NCBI RefSeq assembly: GCF_027924105.1
Contig: NZ_AP026972.1
Coordinates: forward strand, 620,001 to 684,000
Source: Polynucleobacter sp. KF022
GTDB taxonomy: Bacteria > Pseudomonadota > Gammaproteobacteria > Burkholderiales > Burkholderiaceae
Direction: 5' to 3'
Length of the DNA stretch: 64,000 nt
In this document: in pieces, positions 61,249-64,000 of the stretch
How the letters are laid out: every line of letters starts with the position of its first letter
How positions within the stretch are numbered: position 1 is the stretch's first letter
Program-made: the position numbers and the translations under genes
Notes under the pieces: generated by a model
Database searches by the model: none
Seen by the model: only the letters and a program-made list of their open reading frames with translations
What the model was told of the DNA's origin: nothing

Positions 61249-61317
61249 TTTTTGGATGGTTTGCATAGCCATTCAGTTAGAATTTCCCAAGCGATTAGTC
61301 AACTCAAAGGGAGCTAT

Positions 61318-62427
61318 ATGAAACATCCATTGGTCAAGAAAATGCTTGCTGTATCAGTGTCTGCCACATTGGCATTTACACCACTCATCAGTAATGCCTG
61401 TACTAGCTTCTTGCTAAAGGGCAATGACAATGGATATGTTTATGGACGAACCATGGAGTTTGGTTTGCCTTTAAAGTCACAACTCACCCTTATTCCAAAA
61501 AATACTGCCATGCAAGGTGTGGGTGTTGATAGCAAACCCGGAACAGGTCTTAATTGGGCTGCCAAATATACAGCCGCCGGTATGAATGGCTTGGGCTTGC
61601 CTGTTCTAGTTGACGGTATGAATGAAAAAGGATTAGTGGGTGGCCTACTCAATGCTCCTAACACTGCAGTCTTTCAGGCGGTAGCACCAGCTGATTCCGC
61701 TAAGAGTATTGCGTCAGTACAGATGCTGACTTATGCATTGACTAACTTTGCAACCATTGATGAAGTCAAAGCAGGCTTTCCAAAGGTTTTGGTAAATCGC
61801 TCCATCATTCCAGCATTTCGCAATCAATCAGCGCCCGTACGCATGACTTTGCATGATGCAACGGGCAAGAGTCTAGTAATTGAGTATCTCAAAGGCGAGT
61901 TGGTGATGACCGATAACCCAACTGGGGTGATGACAAATGACCCAGCATTTAGAGAGCAGTTAAACAATATTGGTAACTATGCAAATCTGACGAATGTAGA
62001 GCGCAATCCAATCGTGATTAACGGTACTAGCTTTGTACCACCAAGCTCTGGTAGTGGTTTACATGGTCTGCCTGGAGACTATTTGAGTCCTAGCCGCTTT
62101 ATTCGCGCACTCTTTTTATCAAAATCTGTACCAACCAATTACTCCACTGTTCAGCAAACGAATACTGCTTGGCATATTTTGGGTAGCTTTGATATTCCAC
62201 CTGGTGCGATTAGCTTGCCAGCAACGAATGCCTATGGTGGTGGTGCAGGTGGTATTGAAATCACAGAATGGTCTGTGGTTGCAGACAATAAAAACTTGAT
62301 GTATTACGTCAAGATGTTTGAGACCACCAATGTTCAGGCATTTGACTTCAAAAAGGTAGATCCAGCAGTTAAAGGGGTGCAGTACTACAACCTCAATAAG
62401 CCTCAGACCTACACTCCAATTAACTAG
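61318..62427 (+). CDS. Secreted linear amide C-N hydrolase (choloylglycine hydrolase family)
   Basis: Ntn-hydrolase of the penicillin V acylase/bile salt hydrolase group. Signal peptide 1-27 ends SNA, and cleavage exposes the catalytic Cys28 (CTSFLLKGNDNG) at the mature N-terminus, with Arg44 in VYGRTMEF. MNEKGLVGGLLN and DYLSPSRFIRA are further family motifs. 369 residues. ATG 61318 follows AAAGGGAG; an earlier TTG would break the signal. In Gram-negatives such enzymes may hydrolyse acyl-homoserine lactones or penicillin V; the true substrate is open. Confidence 0.87.
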   Translation: MKHPLVKKMLAVSVSATLAFTPLISNACTSFLLKGNDNGYVYGRTMEFGLPLKSQLTLIPKNTAMQGVGVDSKPGTGLNWAAKYTAAGMNGLGLPVLVDGMNEKGLVGGLLNAPNTAVFQAVAPADSAKSIASVQMLTYALTNFATIDEVKAGFPKVLVNRSIIPAFRNQSAPVRMTLHDATGKSLVIEYLKGELVMTDNPTGVMTNDPAFREQLNNIGNYANLTNVERNPIVINGTSFVPPSSGSGLHGLPGDYLSPSRFIRALFLSKSVPTNYSTVQQTNTAWHILGSFDIPPGAISLPATNAYGGGAGGIEITEWSVVADNKNLMYYVKMFETTNVQAFDFKKVDPAVKGVQYYNLNKPQTYTPIN

Positions 62428-62484
62428 GACTGCTGCTAGGTCTCTTTTTTTAACGCTGTAGCAAAGTATTCAGTTGGGGGAGGA

Positions 62485-62508
62485 TGGATGAGCCAAGCCC
62501 CCGGCCCT
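62485..62508 (-). repeat. Displaced copy of the ffs 3' end (direct repeat A)
   Basis: 24 bases, TGGATGAGCCAAGCCCCCGG then CCCT, matching 22 of 24 bases of the 4.5S RNA 3' end at 63501-63524 in the same orientation. It also forms a hairpin with the bases to 62519. This is the outer repeat of the structure enclosing higBA. Confidence 0.8.
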
Positions 62509-62533
62509 AGGCTCTCATCAATCCGGCCCCACT

Positions 62534-62848
62534 CTAGACCATTTTGATCAGAAGCTTCTTTCCGCAGGCATGAGCGTACTTTCGTAAGGTTGAAAACGAT
62601 GGTGAATGGCTATCGCTCCGAATGGATGATTCGAGGCGTGAGATAGCGCTTTTTGTTGTTCCCATAATTTGCGCAACCTGTTCTTGAGTAAGCCCTGCTT
62701 CTTTGCGGGCCTGAAATAATTCAGAAAGAGCTGCATATTCTTCTTCTAGAGCATCCCAAGCCTTTTTAAACTGCGGGTTAGCAAATAACTTTTCATCGTC
62801 TTGGCGAGAGTGGGGTACAGGTGCATATCGATCTTTTTTCTTAATCAT
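62534..62848 (-). CDS. higA: HigA-like XRE-family antitoxin
   Basis: 104 residues. The C-terminal half is a helix-turn-helix (RKEAGLTQEQVAQIMGTTKS, then AISRLES), and the N-terminal helix (EEEYAALSELFQARK) is the toxin-facing part. It starts 5 bases after the toxin stop, the toxin-first order typical of higBA. It should neutralise the toxin and repress the operon. Confidence 0.85.
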   Translation of the reverse strand: MIKKKDRYAPVPHSRQDDEKLFANPQFKKAWDALEEEYAALSELFQARKEAGLTQEQVAQIMGTTKSAISRLESSIRSDSHSPSFSTLRKYAHACGKKLLIKMV

Positions 62849-62853
62849 TTTCT

Positions 62854-63186
62854 TTAACCTCTTTCTTTCACCTCTTTTAGTCGCTTGCGCGCCTTCTTTA
62901 TTTCCTTATCTGGGGTCTCTTGCGTTTTCTTAATAAAGCTATGCAAAACAATGATGCGTTTACCAATCATCATCCCGTAGAAAACTCGCCCAATACCTTC
63001 GCTACCCCTACAACGTATTTCAAATAAGCCATCACCCATTGCCCTAGAGTGGGGGAGTCTTAGATCAGCACCGTATTGCTCCATCAAATCTAGCAGGCGC
63101 CTGTAATCCGCCAAAACTCCTACAGGCCAAGAAAAAATCTCAGATTTAGTGCGCTCATTAAAGTAGTAGATAGTCCAAATGCTCAA
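62854..63186 (-). CDS. higB: HigB/Gp49-type RelE-superfamily toxin
   Basis: 110 residues with the PF05973 pattern: ADYRRLLDLMEQYGADLRLPHSRAMGDGLFEIR, split here as the helix and LFEIRCRGSEGIGRVFY strand pair, then IIVLHSFIKKTQETP and the basic C-terminal helix. Family members are ribosome-dependent mRNA interferases. First gene of the higBA pair. An 18-base palindrome lies 6 bases upstream. Confidence 0.85.
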   Translation of the reverse strand: MSIWTIYYFNERTKSEIFSWPVGVLADYRRLLDLMEQYGADLRLPHSRAMGDGLFEIRCRGSEGIGRVFYGMMIGKRIIVLHSFIKKTQETPDKEIKKARKRLKEVKERG

Positions 63187-63192
63187 GATAAT

Positions 63193-63210
63193 GTTCTCAT
63201 ATATGTGAAC
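63193..63210. promoter_or_regulatory. Palindrome upstream of higB
   Basis: GTTCTCATATATGTGAAC pairs at 8 of 9 positions and lies 6 bases before the higB ATG; a candidate HigA operator. Confidence 0.5.
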
Positions 63211-63500
63211 TTATTGCAACCGTGGGATGTAATGCGATAGAAGAAAAAGCCGGTAAATGGGGCTGGGAAGAGTTTCTCCAGCTTATGAAGAGAGGAGTGC
63301 TTTGTTTATCAGTAAGAACTGATTTTTATGTGGGTAGTGCTGCAAATTGACCTAAGGCAGGCGCTCCTAAATACCAAGTTAGAATATCAGCAAATAAGAG
63401 ACAAAAGCGCCACAGAAATGATGTTGCAAATCAGGCTACAAACGTTGCCCAGTAAGCAACAGTTGTGAGAGTGACGAACCTGAATAAATGAAGTGAAGGG
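63211..63500. other. Spacer between higB and ffs
   Basis: About 290 bases with no supported gene. One frame is open for about 50 codons without a clear start, and there are two small hairpins (GTTGC/GCAAC near 63441). It probably carries the higBA promoter and, on the proposed model, the inner end of the element. Confidence 0.3.
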
Positions 63501-63524
63501 TGGATGAGCCAAACCCCCGGCACT
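63501..63524 (-). repeat. ffs 3' end (direct repeat B)
   Basis: The intact copy of the 24-base repeat, forming the last bases of the 4.5S RNA gene. Confidence 0.8.
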
Positions 63525-63599
63525 GGTAGAAATTGGGTTTGGCTGCTTCGTTCCCGACCTGACCAGGTTATCCAACCCACCATGCGGGGAGGCCCATCC
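63502..63599 (-). ncRNA. ffs: Signal recognition particle 4.5S RNA
   Basis: About 98 bases read on the minus strand. The universal SRP core GGTCAGGTCGGGAACGAAGC (then AGCC) is present, with the tetraloop region and Ffh-binding bulges. The 5' GGATGGGCC pairs with the 3' GGCTCATCC to close a 9-bp stem. It partners with Ffh for cotranslational membrane targeting. Divergent from dnaX. Confidence 0.95.
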
Positions 63600-63630
63600 A
63601 ATTCCATTTTAGCTTGTTAGAATGTAAGAC

Positions 63631-64000
63631 ATGACAGCATTGGCATTGGCCCGTTCGTGGCGCCCCAAAACCTTCTCTGAATTAGTCGGCCAAGACCATG
63701 TGGTTAAGGCTTTAACTCATGCTTTGGATCAGGGTCGCCTGCACCATGCATGGCTATTTACTGGCACCCGTGGGGTAGGTAAGACCACCATTGCCCGAAT
63801 TATGGCAAAAGCCCTCAATTGCACAGGATCTGATGGTTCCGGCAAGATGACTTCAGAGCCTTGCGGAAAATGCCCAGCTTGCATGGAAATTGATGCAGGT
63901 CGCTTTGTTGACTATATCGAGATGGATGCCGCAAGTAATCGTGGTGTTGACGATATTGCTGCTCTCCTAGAAAAAGCTGCTTACGCACCAAGTAATGGTC
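63631..64000 (+). CDS. dnaX: DNA polymerase III subunits gamma/tau (5' part)
   Basis: First 123 residues, cut off by the window end. N-terminus MTALALARSWRPKTFSELVG, Walker A in GTRGVGKTTIARIMAKALNC, and the zinc cysteines CGKCPAC, followed by EMDAASNRGVDDI. Clamp-loader ATPase of the replicase. Lies next to divergent ffs, as usual in betaproteobacteria. Confidence 0.95.
   Translation, partial: MTALALARSWRPKTFSELVGQDHVVKALTHALDQGRLHHAWLFTGTRGVGKTTIARIMAKALNCTGSDGSGKMTSEPCGKCPACMEIDAGRFVDYIEMDAASNRGVDDIAALLEKAAYAPSNG

Noticed and set aside
62437..62450. T run after the amide hydrolase gene as terminator
   Set aside because: No stable stem precedes the T's.
63211..63350. About 50 open codons upstream of higB on the plus strand
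   Set aside because: No credible start codon or ribosome site and no recognised family pattern.
63387..63575. 62-codon open frame on the minus strand across ffs
   Set aside because: It is a shadow of the 4.5S RNA gene; the SRP core sequence explains the region.
1..64000. CRISPR arrays, tRNA/rRNA genes, transposases, integrases, prophage genes
   Set aside because: None were seen by reading; the only mobile-element hint is the ffs-end duplication around higBA.

Overview
The window looks like a chromosomal segment of a free-living freshwater betaproteobacterium of the Burkholderiaceae, most like Polynucleobacter. This is inferred from moderate GC, compact gene packing, five tripartite-tricarboxylate-type (Bug) binding proteins, a phasin-like protein, the gene families present and the ffs-dnaX arrangement; no database search was possible. 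I see no phage, IS element, CRISPR array, tRNA or rRNA. Most of it is ordinary housekeeping and metabolic sequence.

Region 1 (1-21 kb): Old Yellow Enzyme reductase; cytochrome b561 with a small membrane protein behind a Fur-like box; an FMN 2-hydroxyacid dehydrogenase followed by a DUF4239 membrane protein; two EamA transporters; a PLP aminotransferase; a nitrobindin-like barrel; NAD(P)HX dehydratase; a beta-CASP nuclease; LOG and BaiN-type proteins; TerC; truncated haemoglobin; a phasin-like protein; a four-rhodanese protein; and two Bug proteins.

Region 2 (21-38 kb): small Hc1-like protein, hydroxyisobutyrate dehydrogenase, SelD, RhlE, a thiol dioxygenase operon, a Mo/W cluster (TupA, Mop, ModE-like regulator, ModA) lacking its own permease and ATPase, Fur-boxed feoAB, cytochrome c, SemiSWEET, FAH hydrolase, enoyl-CoA hydratase, DUF5993-DsbB and two more Bug proteins.

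Region 3 (38-57 kb): four-gene envelope lipoprotein operon (COG3014, YcfL, LpoB, CsgG/LpoB-like), MATE exporter and GT-C glycosyltransferase, rpmE2, rho, trxA, addBA double-strand-break repair genes, an orphan antitoxin-like gene with a strong palindromic operator, and a tartrate/malate-dehydrogenase plus Bug pair.

Region 4 (57-64 kb): SOS operon umuDC under a textbook LexA box with an unannotated 47-residue membrane protein behind it; UPF0114; YkgJ; an exonuclease with DUF3820; a secreted Ntn amide hydrolase; a higBA toxin-antitoxin pair; the 4.5S RNA gene ffs; and the start of dnaX. The most unusual structure is here: the higBA module lies between the 3' end of ffs and a displaced 24-bp copy of that same 3' end (22/24 identical), the layout expected of a roughly 1-kb element integrated at an RNA gene.
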